Made by a program: the position numbers and the translations under genes
DNA from: DASQTB01 sp035642095
GTDB lineage: Bacteria > Actinomycetota > UBA4738 > CALAEC01
DNA: 21,955 nucleotides
NCBI GenBank assembly: GCA_035642095.1
Contig: DASQTB010000121.1
Coordinates: forward strand, 1-21,955
Direction of reading: 5' to 3'
In this document: piece by piece, positions 15,398-21,955 of the stretch
Layout of the letters: the number at the start of each line of letters is the position of its first letter
Position numbering within the stretch: the stretch's first letter is position 1
Notes under the pieces: generated by a model
Seen by the model: the letters and a program-made list of their open reading frames with translations, nothing else
The model's database searches: none
What the model was told of the DNA's origin: nothing

Positions 15398-16699
15398 ATG
15401 CGGCCGCCCGACGACGGCACCCCCGATCTGGAGGCCACTCGGGTCTCCCGGGCCGCTCGCCTGGTCCGGCGCACGGTGCTCGACCTGACCCCACTCCGGA
15501 TCTCCCGGCAGTTCCGGCTTCTCTGGCTCGGCGAACTCGTCTCCCACACCGGACGCCACATCACGATGGTGGCCCTCCCGTTCCAGATCTGGGAGCTGAC
15601 CCGCTCCCCGCTGGCGGTGGGCATGATCGGCCTCGTCCAGTTCGGTCCATTGGTGGTGTTCTCGCTGGTGGGCGGGGCCGTGGCCGACGCCGTGGATCGC
15701 CGGAGGTTGTTGCTGCTCAGCCAGGCCGGCTCGATGGCCGCTGCCCTGCTCCTGGTGTGGGGGGCGGTCATGGACCGGCCGCCGCTGTGGTTCCTGTACG
15801 GGGCGGCCGGGCTGGCCTCGGCGTTCGCCGCCTTCGACTCTCCGGCCCGCTCGGCGGCGATCCCCAACCTGGTGCCCCGAGACCGCCTGGCCTCGGCCAT
15901 CGCCCTCAACCAGGCGATGTTCCAGGCGAACGACGTGGCCGGCCCGGCTCTCGGTGGGGTGATCATCGCCCAGTTCGGCCTGGTCTGGGCGTATGCCATC
16001 GACGCGGTCACGTTCCTGGCCGCCATCGGCACGCTCCTGGCCATGCGACCGATGCCGTCGCATCACGAGGGACCGCGACCTCCGATCCGTCGCGCAGTCC
16101 GGCAAGGCTTCGCCTACCTCAGGGGCCGTCGGGTGCTCGTCTCGACGTTCCTCGTCGACCTCGATGCCATGATCTTCGGGATGCCCCGGGCCCTGTTCCC
16201 GGTCCTGGCAGACCAGGCGTTCCGGGTCGGGCCGGCCGGGCTGGGCCTCCTGTACGCCGCCCCGGCGGCCGGTGCCCTGGTCGGAGTGGTTCTCACCGGG
16301 TGGGTCCGCCACGTCCGCCACCAGGGCCGGGCCGTCCTGTGGGCTGTGGCCGTGTGGGGGCTGGCCATCGTGTCCTTCGGGTTGTCGACCGGCGCGTTCT
16401 GGCTGGCCCTCCTCTTCCTGGCCGTGGCCGGGGGCGCCGATGTGATCAGCGCCATCTTCCGGTCGACGATCCTCCAATCGAGCGTGCCCGACTCGCTCCG
16501 GGGTCGGCTCTCATCGATCCACATCATGGTCGTGGTCGGGGGACCGCGCCTCGGCGATGTCGAGGCCGGCCTGGTCGCTCAGCTGACGTCACCGGTGTTC
16601 TCCGTCGTGTCGGGAGGCGTCCTGTGCGTGGCGGGGGTCGGCCTGCTGGCCGCGCTCGTACCGGAATTCCGGCGATACCACGCCGGCGAGCCGGCTTGA
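15398..16699 (+). CDS. MFS exporter, EntS/MFS_3 family
   Basis: The 433-residue protein has about 12 hydrophobic segments, starting after a 35-residue cytoplasmic N-terminus. Family traits are RISRQFRLLWLGELVSHTGR before the first helix, PFQIWELTRSPLAVGMIGLV and VADAVDRRRLLLLSQ in the first loop. FDSPARSAAIPNLVPRDRLA with ALNQAMFQANDVAGPALGG follow later in the N-terminal half. This is the EntS-like (enterobactin exporter) branch of the superfamily, used for siderophores, drugs or unknown small molecules; no substrate can be assigned. It is the only plus-strand gene inside the glmU-to-ppx block. It separates rplY-pth from prs-glmU, so it is a likely lineage-specific insertion. It ends 63 bases from the converging prs gene. 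Confidence 0.9.
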   Translation: MRPPDDGTPDLEATRVSRAARLVRRTVLDLTPLRISRQFRLLWLGELVSHTGRHITMVALPFQIWELTRSPLAVGMIGLVQFGPLVVFSLVGGAVADAVDRRRLLLLSQAGSMAAALLLVWGAVMDRPPLWFLYGAAGLASAFAAFDSPARSAAIPNLVPRDRLASAIALNQAMFQANDVAGPALGGVIIAQFGLVWAYAIDAVTFLAAIGTLLAMRPMPSHHEGPRPPIRRAVRQGFAYLRGRRVLVSTFLVDLDAMIFGMPRALFPVLADQAFRVGPAGLGLLYAAPAAGALVGVVLTGWVRHVRHQGRAVLWAVAVWGLAIVSFGLSTGAFWLALLFLAVAGGADVISAIFRSTILQSSVPDSLRGRLSSIHIMVVVGGPRLGDVEAGLVAQLTSPVFSVVSGGVLCVAGVGLLAALVPEFRRYHAGEPA

Positions 16700-16762
16700 C
16701 CCCGGGAACGGAGTGACCGGGCCGTGTGCGGGCGCGGAGCAGTGTTCCCAGAGCCCCGGGAC

Positions 16763-17755
16763 CTACGGCTGGTTCTCGCCGTGGAAGATCTCGGAGACGG
16801 ACTCGTCCTCGAACACGGCCTGCAGGGCCGACGCGACGATCGGGGCGATCGACAGCTCGGTGAGCTTCCCGATCCGTTTCTCGTCGGGGATCGGCAGGGT
16901 GTTCGTCACCACGACCTCCTTGATCGATGACTCCTCCAGGCGCTGCACGGCCTTGCCGCTGAACACGGCGTGCGTGGCGGCGGCGTAGATCTCGGTGGCC
17001 CCTTCGTCTGACAGCGCCCGGGCTCCCTGGACGATCGTCCCGGCGGTGTCGATCATGTCGTCGATCAGGATGCAGGCCCGTCCCTCGACGTCCCCCTCCA
17101 CCACCATCTCCTCGATCTTGTGCGCCTCGCGGCGCGAACGCCGCTTGTAGATGTAGGCCATCTCCGCGTCGAGATACTCGCGGAGCCGCTCGGCGACCTT
17201 CGTCCGCCCGGCGTCGGGGGCGACCACGGCCAGGTCGCCGTCCTTCAGCCCAAGGCCCTTGCTCAGGTAGTCGGACAGGAGGGGCATCGCCGTCAGGTGG
17301 TCGAACGGCACGTCGAAGAACCCCTGGATCTGGCCGCTGTGGAGGTCGACCGAGACCACCCGGTCCGCACCGGCGGCGGAGAGACAGTCGGCGACCAGCT
17401 TGGCGGAGATCGGTTCTCGGGCCAGGGCCTTCTTGTCCTGTCGGGAGTACCCGTAATAGGGAACCACGGCGGTGATCCTCTTGGCCGATGCCCGCTTCAG
17501 GGCGTCGATCATGATCAGCTGCTCCATGATCGACTCGTTGACGGGGTCGGCATGGGTCTGGATGACGAAGACGTCGGAACCCCGGACGCTCTCCTCGGAG
17601 CGGACGTAGATCTCCCCGCTGGCGAACCGGGAGACCTTCGATTCGCACAGCTCGACGCCGAGCTGCTCGCCGATCTCATCGGCGAGACGCGGATGGGCCG
17701 TCCCGGAGAACAGCATCATCCGCTTCTTGGTCACGATCTCCCGGATACTCGTCAC
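16763..17755 (-). CDS. prs: Ribose-phosphate pyrophosphokinase (PRPP synthetase)
   Basis: The 330-residue protein is a class I PRPP synthetase. It makes PRPP from ribose 5-phosphate and ATP for nucleotides, His, Trp and, in actinobacteria, arabinan precursors. Signatures are SKVSRFASGEIYVRSEESVR, VIQTHADPVNESIMEQLIM, VPYYGYSRQDKK (catalytic loop region), SVDLHSGQIQGFFDVPFDHL and the PRPP loop ILIDDMIDTAGTI. GTG 17755 overlaps the glmU stop as GTGA. ATG codons 12 and 13 (MMLFSGTAHP) would give a length closer to some homologues, but the overlap favours GTG 17755. The glmU-prs pair is conserved. Confidence 0.97.
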   Translation of the reverse strand: MTSIREIVTKKRMMLFSGTAHPRLADEIGEQLGVELCESKVSRFASGEIYVRSEESVRGSDVFVIQTHADPVNESIMEQLIMIDALKRASAKRITAVVPYYGYSRQDKKALAREPISAKLVADCLSAAGADRVVSVDLHSGQIQGFFDVPFDHLTAMPLLSDYLSKGLGLKDGDLAVVAPDAGRTKVAERLREYLDAEMAYIYKRRSRREAHKIEEMVVEGDVEGRACILIDDMIDTAGTIVQGARALSDEGATEIYAAATHAVFSGKAVQRLEESSIKEVVVTNTLPIPDEKRIGKLTELSIAPIVASALQAVFEDESVSEIFHGENQP

Positions 17756-19176
17756 GCCTTCCCCCTCCTCCCGCCGCGACCCTGCATCTTCCTGTCCTTG
17801 CGGGCCCGGTAGCCTTCGACCACACGCTGTTCGGCGCGCTCGACCGCCAGGGCCCCCGGGGGGACGTCCCTGGTGATCACCGAACCCGCTCCTGTCACCG
17901 CTCCCCGTCCCACCTTCACCGGTGCCACGAGCATCGTATCGGAGCCGATCCGGGCGTCGTCGCCGATCGTCGTTCGGTACTTCGCGTAGCCGTCGTAGTT
18001 GACCGTGACGGTCCCGGCACCGATGTTCGCGTTTCGTCCGATCGTGGCATCACCGACGTAGGCGAGATGGGGCACCTTGCTCCCGTCGCCGATGCGGGAG
18101 GCCTTGATCTCCACGAAGGAACCGGCCTTGGTGTCCGCCCCCAGCACGGTCCCCGGCCGGAGGTGGGCGAACGGTCCGACCGAGGCTCGAGGGCCGAGGC
18201 GAGCCCCCCGGACCACGGAATGCTCGATCGTGGCCCCGTCGGCGATCCGGGAGTCCTGGATCCGGGAGGCCGGCCCAACGATGCACCCGGTCCCGATCAC
18301 CGTGGTGCCCTCCAGATGGGTCTGGGGAAGGATCGTGGTGTCGGCGCCCACCCGCACGCCGACGTCGACGTAGGTCTGCTCCGGGTCGGTCATCGTCACG
18401 CCCTTCGCCATCAGCTCGGCGTTGATCCGCCGGCGCATCACCGCGGCGGCCCGGGCCAGCTCAGCCCGCGAGTTCACCCCGGCCGTCCCGCCGAGGTCCA
18501 CCAGCTGCACCACCAGGCGCTCCCCCTTCTCCCGGAGGATGCCGAGCACGTCGGGGAGGTAGTACTCCCGCTGGCGGTTCTCTCGGGAGACCCTAGGCAG
18601 GGCCCGGAACAGGTCCTCCCGGCGGAAGGCGTACGCCCCGGTGGCGATCTCGGCGACGGCCCGCTCGGCCGGGGTGGCGTCGGTTCCCTCCGCCAGCCGA
18701 ACCAGCTCGTCGCCCTGGCGGATCACCCGGGCGAACCCGTGAGCGTCGTCGGGGACGGTGGTCTGCACCGCCGCGGCGGCCCTCCGTCTCCGACGGAGCG
18801 ACGCCAGGGCCTTCAGGTCTGCCCCGGTGACCAGGGGCTCATCGCCGTTCACGACGACGACCTCCTCCACGTTCCCCACGGCCTCCTCGGCCACCATCAC
18901 GGCGTGCCCGGTTCCCAGCGGTTCGCGCTGCTCGACGAAGTCGAGGGGCATGCGGAACTCCCACGACCGCACGGCCTCCTCGACTCGATTCCCTTGCTCC
19001 CGGACCACCACGTACACCGCGTCGGCCCGGAGGGCCCTGACGGACTGAATGACGTGCCACAGCACCGGGCGCCCGCACAGCGGCTGGAGCACCTTGGGCA
19101 AGCGGGACCTGATCCGCCGGCCGTGTCCGGCCGCCAGAACAAGTACGGCGAGGCGGTGGGAAGGCTTCCTGGCCAC
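17752..19176 (-). CDS. glmU: Bifunctional GlmU: GlcN-1-P acetyltransferase / GlcNAc-1-P uridyltransferase
   Basis: The 474-residue protein makes UDP-GlcNAc for peptidoglycan. The N-terminal uridyltransferase has LAAGHGRRIRSRLPKVLQPL, EPLGTGHAVM, VVNGDEPLV with the Mg-binding Asp112, and EIATGAYAF. The usual GxGTRM motif reads GHGRRI, so the Thr is Arg20. The C-terminal left-handed beta helix begins near residue 268 with hexapeptide repeats. It carries HLRPGTVLG, KAGSFVEIKAS, the catalytic His370 of VPHLAYVGDATIG, and NYDGYAKYRT. The tail is Arg/Gly-rich and basic. It starts at GTG 19176 and divergently faces the sigma factor gene. The acetyltransferase half looks fully intact. Confidence 0.97.
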   Translation of the reverse strand: MARKPSHRLAVLVLAAGHGRRIRSRLPKVLQPLCGRPVLWHVIQSVRALRADAVYVVVREQGNRVEEAVRSWEFRMPLDFVEQREPLGTGHAVMVAEEAVGNVEEVVVVNGDEPLVTGADLKALASLRRRRRAAAAVQTTVPDDAHGFARVIRQGDELVRLAEGTDATPAERAVAEIATGAYAFRREDLFRALPRVSRENRQREYYLPDVLGILREKGERLVVQLVDLGGTAGVNSRAELARAAAVMRRRINAELMAKGVTMTDPEQTYVDVGVRVGADTTILPQTHLEGTTVIGTGCIVGPASRIQDSRIADGATIEHSVVRGARLGPRASVGPFAHLRPGTVLGADTKAGSFVEIKASRIGDGSKVPHLAYVGDATIGRNANIGAGTVTVNYDGYAKYRTTIGDDARIGSDTMLVAPVKVGRGAVTGAGSVITRDVPPGALAVERAEQRVVEGYRARKDRKMQGRGGRRGKA

Positions 19177-19204
19177 GGGACTCCGATCTCACGTGGGCGC
19201 CACC

Positions 19205-19233
19205 TTTGTACCCGCGACCCCCGATCCGCGCAA
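19205..19233 (-). promoter_or_regulatory. glmU: Putative glmU promoter
   Basis: TTGCGC (19233-19228), a 17-base spacer and TACAAA (19210-19205) lie about 30 bases upstream of GTG 19176. The -35 matches only at TTG. The -10 covers the TTG codon that opens the sigma factor frame on the other strand. Confidence 0.4.
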
Positions 19234-19889
19234 GGCTGACCGATGGGAGACCACTCCTTTCGTCCGAACCGCGAGGAGGGAGGGAACGTCCAACCGAGGC
19301 GAACCCATGTCACGATCGAGGTGCATCGATCTCGAGGGGGGACAGGACGCCGCTGCGGGAGCCGGAGCCGGAGGTCGTCGGTCGGGCCCGGGCGGGCGAC
19401 CTCGTCGCGTTCGAGGAGCTCGTCCGGTCGCACCAGGCGGATATGTACCGCCTGGCGCTCCAGCTCGTTCGGGACCCGCCCACCGCGGAGGACGTCACCC
19501 AAGAGGCGTTCATCCACGCGTTTCGCGCCCTCCGGCGGTTCCGGGGCCAGTCGAAGTTCTCGACGTGGCTGTTCCGGATCACCCGCAACTGCGCCGTCGA
19601 CGCGATCCGGCGCCGAGAGCGGCTTCGGCGGCTGGACCGGGAGGCGGTCGCGGGGAGGGAGGAGGAAGACCGGACGGACCCCTCGCTCCGGGCTTCCCTG
19701 GAACGGGCCATCGAAGCGCTCCCCCCCGAGCTCCGCGAGGCGTTCGTCCTGATCGAGGTCCTGGGCCTGTCCTATGCCGAGGCCTCGGCCGTCCTGTCCG
19801 TGGTCACCGGCACGCTGAAGAGCCGGATGCACCGGGCCCGGCGGATCCTGATCGAGGCGATCGAAGAGGTGGACGCGGATGAGGTGTGA
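19206..19889 (+). CDS. ECF-type RNA polymerase sigma factor, start uncertain
   Basis: The protein has the sigma-2 region (AFEELVRSHQADMYRLALQL, DVTQEAFIHAFRAL, FSTWLFRITRNCAVDAIRRR). The sigma-4 helix-turn-helix region follows (ALPPELREAFVLIEVLGLSY, GTLKSRMHRARRIL), with no C-terminal extension. It would direct RNA polymerase to stress promoters and be held by the anti-sigma factor encoded next, which it overlaps by 11 bases. The coding part is sure from about 19341 onward (DRTPLREPEPEVVGRARAGD). In this frame the only ordinary start is TTG 19206, which adds about 45 residues unlike the family and lies on the probable glmU promoter. ATG 19307 (MSRSRCIDLEG) has GAGG 7 bases upstream but is out of frame. 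Removing one G from the six at 19336-19341 would join them. The coordinates given are the limits of the unbroken frame. Confidence 0.88.
   Translation: MYPRPPIRARLTDGRPLLSSEPRGGRERPTEANPCHDRGASISRGDRTPLREPEPEVVGRARAGDLVAFEELVRSHQADMYRLALQLVRDPPTAEDVTQEAFIHAFRALRRFRGQSKFSTWLFRITRNCAVDAIRRRERLRRLDREAVAGREEEDRTDPSLRASLERAIEALPPELREAFVLIEVLGLSYAEASAVLSVVTGTLKSRMHRARRILIEAIEEVDADEV
19307..19341 (+). other. Probable true sigma factor start, separated from its frame by a 6-G run
   Basis: ATG 19307 opens MSRSRCIDLE, then meets GGGGGG (19336-19341). With five Gs it reads straight into DRTPLREPEPEVVGRARAGD, a normal ECF N-terminus. With six it goes out of frame. It may be a sequencing error, a mutation or a slippage site. 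Confidence 0.5.
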
Positions 19890-21741
19890 GGCGGCGGAGC
19901 GGGCGCTGTCCGAACAGCTCGACGACGGCCTCGACGCTCGCCGGGCCGAGGGCGTTCGGGCCCACCTGGCCACATGCCCGAGATGCCGGGCGTTCGAGCA
20001 CCGCGCCCGCCGGCTCCGGGACCTGACCAGGCTCCGGCCGGCCGAACCCGTCCCCGATCTCGTCCCCGAGATCATGGAGCGCGTCCGCCGGGAGGCTCCG
20101 ACGCCGCTTCGCCGCCCGGCTCCCGGCTGGACCCGCCATGCCGCGGCGTTCGCCGCCGGGGCGGTCGCCGCCGCCGTGCTGGTGGCCGGCCTTCCCGGTC
20201 TCCGGCGGAGCCCCCCGCCCGCGCTGGGCACAGAGATCCCACGGGGCATCGTGGCCGCCTCGACGGAGGTCCGCTCGTACCGGGCCACGTTCCGGGTCAT
20301 CGAGCACGGGTTCCACCGCCGGGTCCCCCGTCGCGTCTTCCAGGCCGACGTGGCCTTCCGCGCGCCCGAACGGTTCCGTGCCCACGTGACCGACCTCACC
20401 TCCTACCCGGAGACGCGGTGGCCGCCCAACGATGTGACGCTCGCCGTAGACGGGAGCCAATGGATGCTCGATGCCCCTCGGGGGTGCCCCCGGGAGGCCC
20501 TCCCGTCCTGTGCTCCGGCCGGGCGCGACGTGGACAGGGTGACGGGCCGTCCCCCGTTCGACGGTGACGCGCCGCTCCCCACCGACATCGTCCTGCCGGT
20601 CCGAACCCTGGCCGGGAGCGGCCGCGTCGCCGTGGGGGGCGTCGACATGATCCTCGGTCACGACGCCGTCGTGGTGGAGCTGGCGTATCGGGACGCCGCG
20701 CCGCTGTTCGGCTTCCTCCAGAGCGGCGGTCTGTGGCGGCCGTTCTTCCCTCACGACCGGGTCCGCGTTTCGCTCGACCGGGAGAGCTGGTTCCCACTCG
20801 CCTTCCAGGTCATGGCCGCGACCAGCCCCGAGCGAGCGCGGTGGGCCACGGCCAACGCCCTTTCAGAGGAGCGACCCGGCTCCGTCCTGCTCCGGGCGGA
20901 GACGGTGGAGTTCGGGCCCGGCCCGCCGGAAGACTGGGCCCCGGCGGGAGGAACCGCCGCCGTTCGCCCTCGCGACCTCGGGTTCCGCGAGCGTGACGCC
21001 GTCGGGGTCCCGGCGCCCGAGCATCTCGGCGGCCTCGAGCCGTACCGCCACGGGACAATGCCCGGCAGCGGAGCGACACCCGACCTGGCGGTCCGCTCGT
21101 ACGCCCGCGGGCTGTCGTGGCTGGTGATCACGGCGACCGGCGATTGGGACGGCCCATCGCTGTTCGGGAACGTGACCGACCTGGCCCAGCGAGTCCCCGT
21201 GGGCACCGGGATCGGGTACTACGAGCCGGCCACGGGGACTCTGGGGCGCCGCCTGGCGCTGCACACCTATTCCTGGGACCTCGAGATCGAATCGAACCTC
21301 CCCCGCCGGGACCTCCTGGCGGTCGCTGCTTCGTTGCCGGTCGTGGGGCGGGTCGTCCCGTCTGGGTGGCTCGACCAGGTGCCGGTCCGGTCCGCCCTGG
21401 CAGCCAACCCCTTCGCCCTGATGCCCTCGGCGCTGCCCCTCGACTACCGGCCCTGGGCGGCCGACCTCGACGGGCGAAACACGGTCACGATCTGGTTCCG
21501 CCGCCCGGGAGCCGAGCCGGGACCGGGGATCGTCCTCCATCAGGTCCGGGGAGGGGCGCTGCCACCGCCGCTGGAGGGCGAGGTCCTGGCAGTCGGCGTT
21601 CGAGGCGTGGTGGGACGCTACTCGCCCGCCCGGGGACAGCTGGAATGGGTGGAGCGCGGGGTCTACCGCTCGCTCGGCGGAGGGGCGCTCGATCTGGGAG
21701 GACTGCTCCGTGTGGCCGAGTCGCTGGGGATGCCTCCGTGA
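19879..21741 (+). CDS. Anti-sigma factor: zinc-finger domain, membrane segment and large RseB/LolA-like extracytoplasmic region
   Basis: The 620-residue protein begins with a zinc-binding anti-sigma (ZAS) domain: Cys3, then His29-x3-Cys33-x2-Cys36 (AHLATCPRC). One membrane segment follows at about 88-107 (HAAAFAAGAVAAAVLVAGLP). About 510 residues should be outside the membrane. From about 125 the sequence STEVRSYRATFRVIEHGF, then VFQADVAFRAPERFRAHV and VTLAVDGSQWMLDAP, resembles the N-terminal half of RseB/LolA-fold proteins. Residues beyond about 340 are not recognised. The only extracytoplasmic cysteines are Cys203 and Cys211, a likely disulfide. It would hold the sigma factor at the membrane and release it on an envelope signal. 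In E. coli the same jobs are split between RseA and RseB. ATG 19879 overlaps the sigma gene, which supports pairing. Confidence 0.82.
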   Translation: MRCEAAERALSEQLDDGLDARRAEGVRAHLATCPRCRAFEHRARRLRDLTRLRPAEPVPDLVPEIMERVRREAPTPLRRPAPGWTRHAAAFAAGAVAAAVLVAGLPGLRRSPPPALGTEIPRGIVAASTEVRSYRATFRVIEHGFHRRVPRRVFQADVAFRAPERFRAHVTDLTSYPETRWPPNDVTLAVDGSQWMLDAPRGCPREALPSCAPAGRDVDRVTGRPPFDGDAPLPTDIVLPVRTLAGSGRVAVGGVDMILGHDAVVVELAYRDAAPLFGFLQSGGLWRPFFPHDRVRVSLDRESWFPLAFQVMAATSPERARWATANALSEERPGSVLLRAETVEFGPGPPEDWAPAGGTAAVRPRDLGFRERDAVGVPAPEHLGGLEPYRHGTMPGSGATPDLAVRSYARGLSWLVITATGDWDGPSLFGNVTDLAQRVPVGTGIGYYEPATGTLGRRLALHTYSWDLEIESNLPRRDLLAVAASLPVVGRVVPSGWLDQVPVRSALAANPFALMPSALPLDYRPWAADLDGRNTVTIWFRRPGAEPGPGIVLHQVRGGALPPPLEGEVLAVGVRGVVGRYSPARGQLEWVERGVYRSLGGGALDLGGLLRVAESLGMPP

Positions 21742-21955
21742 GACGCCGGGCCGCCGTGGCCGCCGCCTTCGCCGTGGGTGCCGTGGCCGGCGCCGCCTTG
21801 GTGCTTTCGCTGCCGGTGCCCGGGATGCCCGCGGGACCGTCTGAGCCGAGGCCGCCGGCTCCTCGCGTCCTCGGCCCCGCGCCGGTGAGCACCCTCCTGG
21901 CTTGGACACCGGGCAGCCTCCCCGCAGGCTACGTCCGAGCGGTTCGGGCCCTACC
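21738..21955 (+). CDS. Secreted or membrane-anchored protein, 5' part (runs off the window)
   Basis: GTG 21738 overlaps the anti-sigma stop as GTGA. The 72 visible codons begin MRRRAAVAAAFAVGAVAGAA (GTG read as Met), a signal peptide or membrane anchor at about residues 5-25. A Pro-rich linker comes next, then PVSTLLAWTPGSLPAGYVRA. I do not recognise the family with confidence. The last segment faintly recalls extracytoplasmic parts of FtsX/MacB-like transporters, but too little is visible. Its coupling to the sigma/anti-sigma pair suggests it belongs to the same envelope response. Confidence 0.65.
   Translation, partial: MRRRAAVAAAFAVGAVAGAALVLSLPVPGMPAGPSEPRPPAPRVLGPAPVSTLLAWTPGSLPAGYVRAVRAL

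Noticed and set aside
16700..16762. Two-way terminator between the MFS gene and prs
   Set aside because: GGGAAC and GTTCCC can pair, but the loop is about 34 bases and there is no T run, so it is too weak to call.
19283..19303. GGAAC as a -35 box for autoregulation by the ECF sigma factor
   Set aside because: No CGTC-type -10 lies 16-17 bases downstream, and transcription would begin past ATG 19307.

Overview
The window comes from a GC-rich bacterium, almost certainly an actinobacterium (Actinomycetota), possibly an uncultured or deep-branching one. The evidence is the gene content and order on the minus strand. It reads glmU-prs, rplY-pth, mfd-(PPIase)-(GGDEF/EAL)-mazG-(SRPBCC)-eno-divIC/ftsB-(S1)-DUF501/ppx. 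As I recall it, this is the backbone of the Mycobacterium tuberculosis Rv1014c-Rv1026 region, with the same gene set and several lineage-specific insertions. Near-leaderless promoter layouts and GTG starts in 4-base GTGA overlaps are also actinobacterial habits. The species cannot be named from the sequence.

Layout. (1) Positions 1-1650 are an accessory edge, all on the minus strand. It holds the 5' part of a class III adenylate/guanylate cyclase gene and a frameshifted 3' remnant of a second regulator of the cyclase/ATPase/TPR type. It also holds a tRNA-Leu(TAA) and an HNH endonuclease gene, of lower GC than its surroundings, whose last codons lie inside the tRNA gene. (2) Positions 1791-7499 are a minus-strand block. 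It carries a membrane-anchored cyclophilin, a DUF501-Ppx/GppA fusion, a small S1-domain protein, DivIC/FtsB, enolase, an SRPBCC-fold protein and MazG. (3) Positions 7519-13828 hold a GAF-GGDEF-EAL protein, a parvulin-type lipoprotein foldase and Mfd, also on the minus strand. (4) Positions 14039-15340 are pth and rplY (minus), divergent from a plus-strand MFS exporter (15398-16699). That exporter converges on prs-glmU (minus, 16763-19176). (5) Positions 19206-21955 are a plus-strand regulatory module: an ECF sigma factor, a one-piece anti-sigma factor with a very large extracytoplasmic sensor half, and the start of a third membrane-anchored or exported protein.

Most of the window is housekeeping: cell-wall precursor supply (glmU), PRPP synthesis (prs), translation upkeep (rplY, pth), transcription-coupled repair (mfd), nucleotide-pool cleaning (mazG), glycolysis (eno), division (divIC/ftsB) and polyphosphate/(p)ppGpp metabolism (ppx). 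The most unusual points are the sigma/anti-sigma module and three consecutive or near-consecutive problems with start codons. The DUF501-Ppx fusion has only a CTG start, the S1 protein is best placed on an ATC codon behind a perfect ribosome binding site, and the sigma factor's natural ATG is out of frame by one G in a run of six. The HNH gene overlapping the tRNA is also notable. I did not find a CRISPR array, an insertion sequence or an obviously new defence system.
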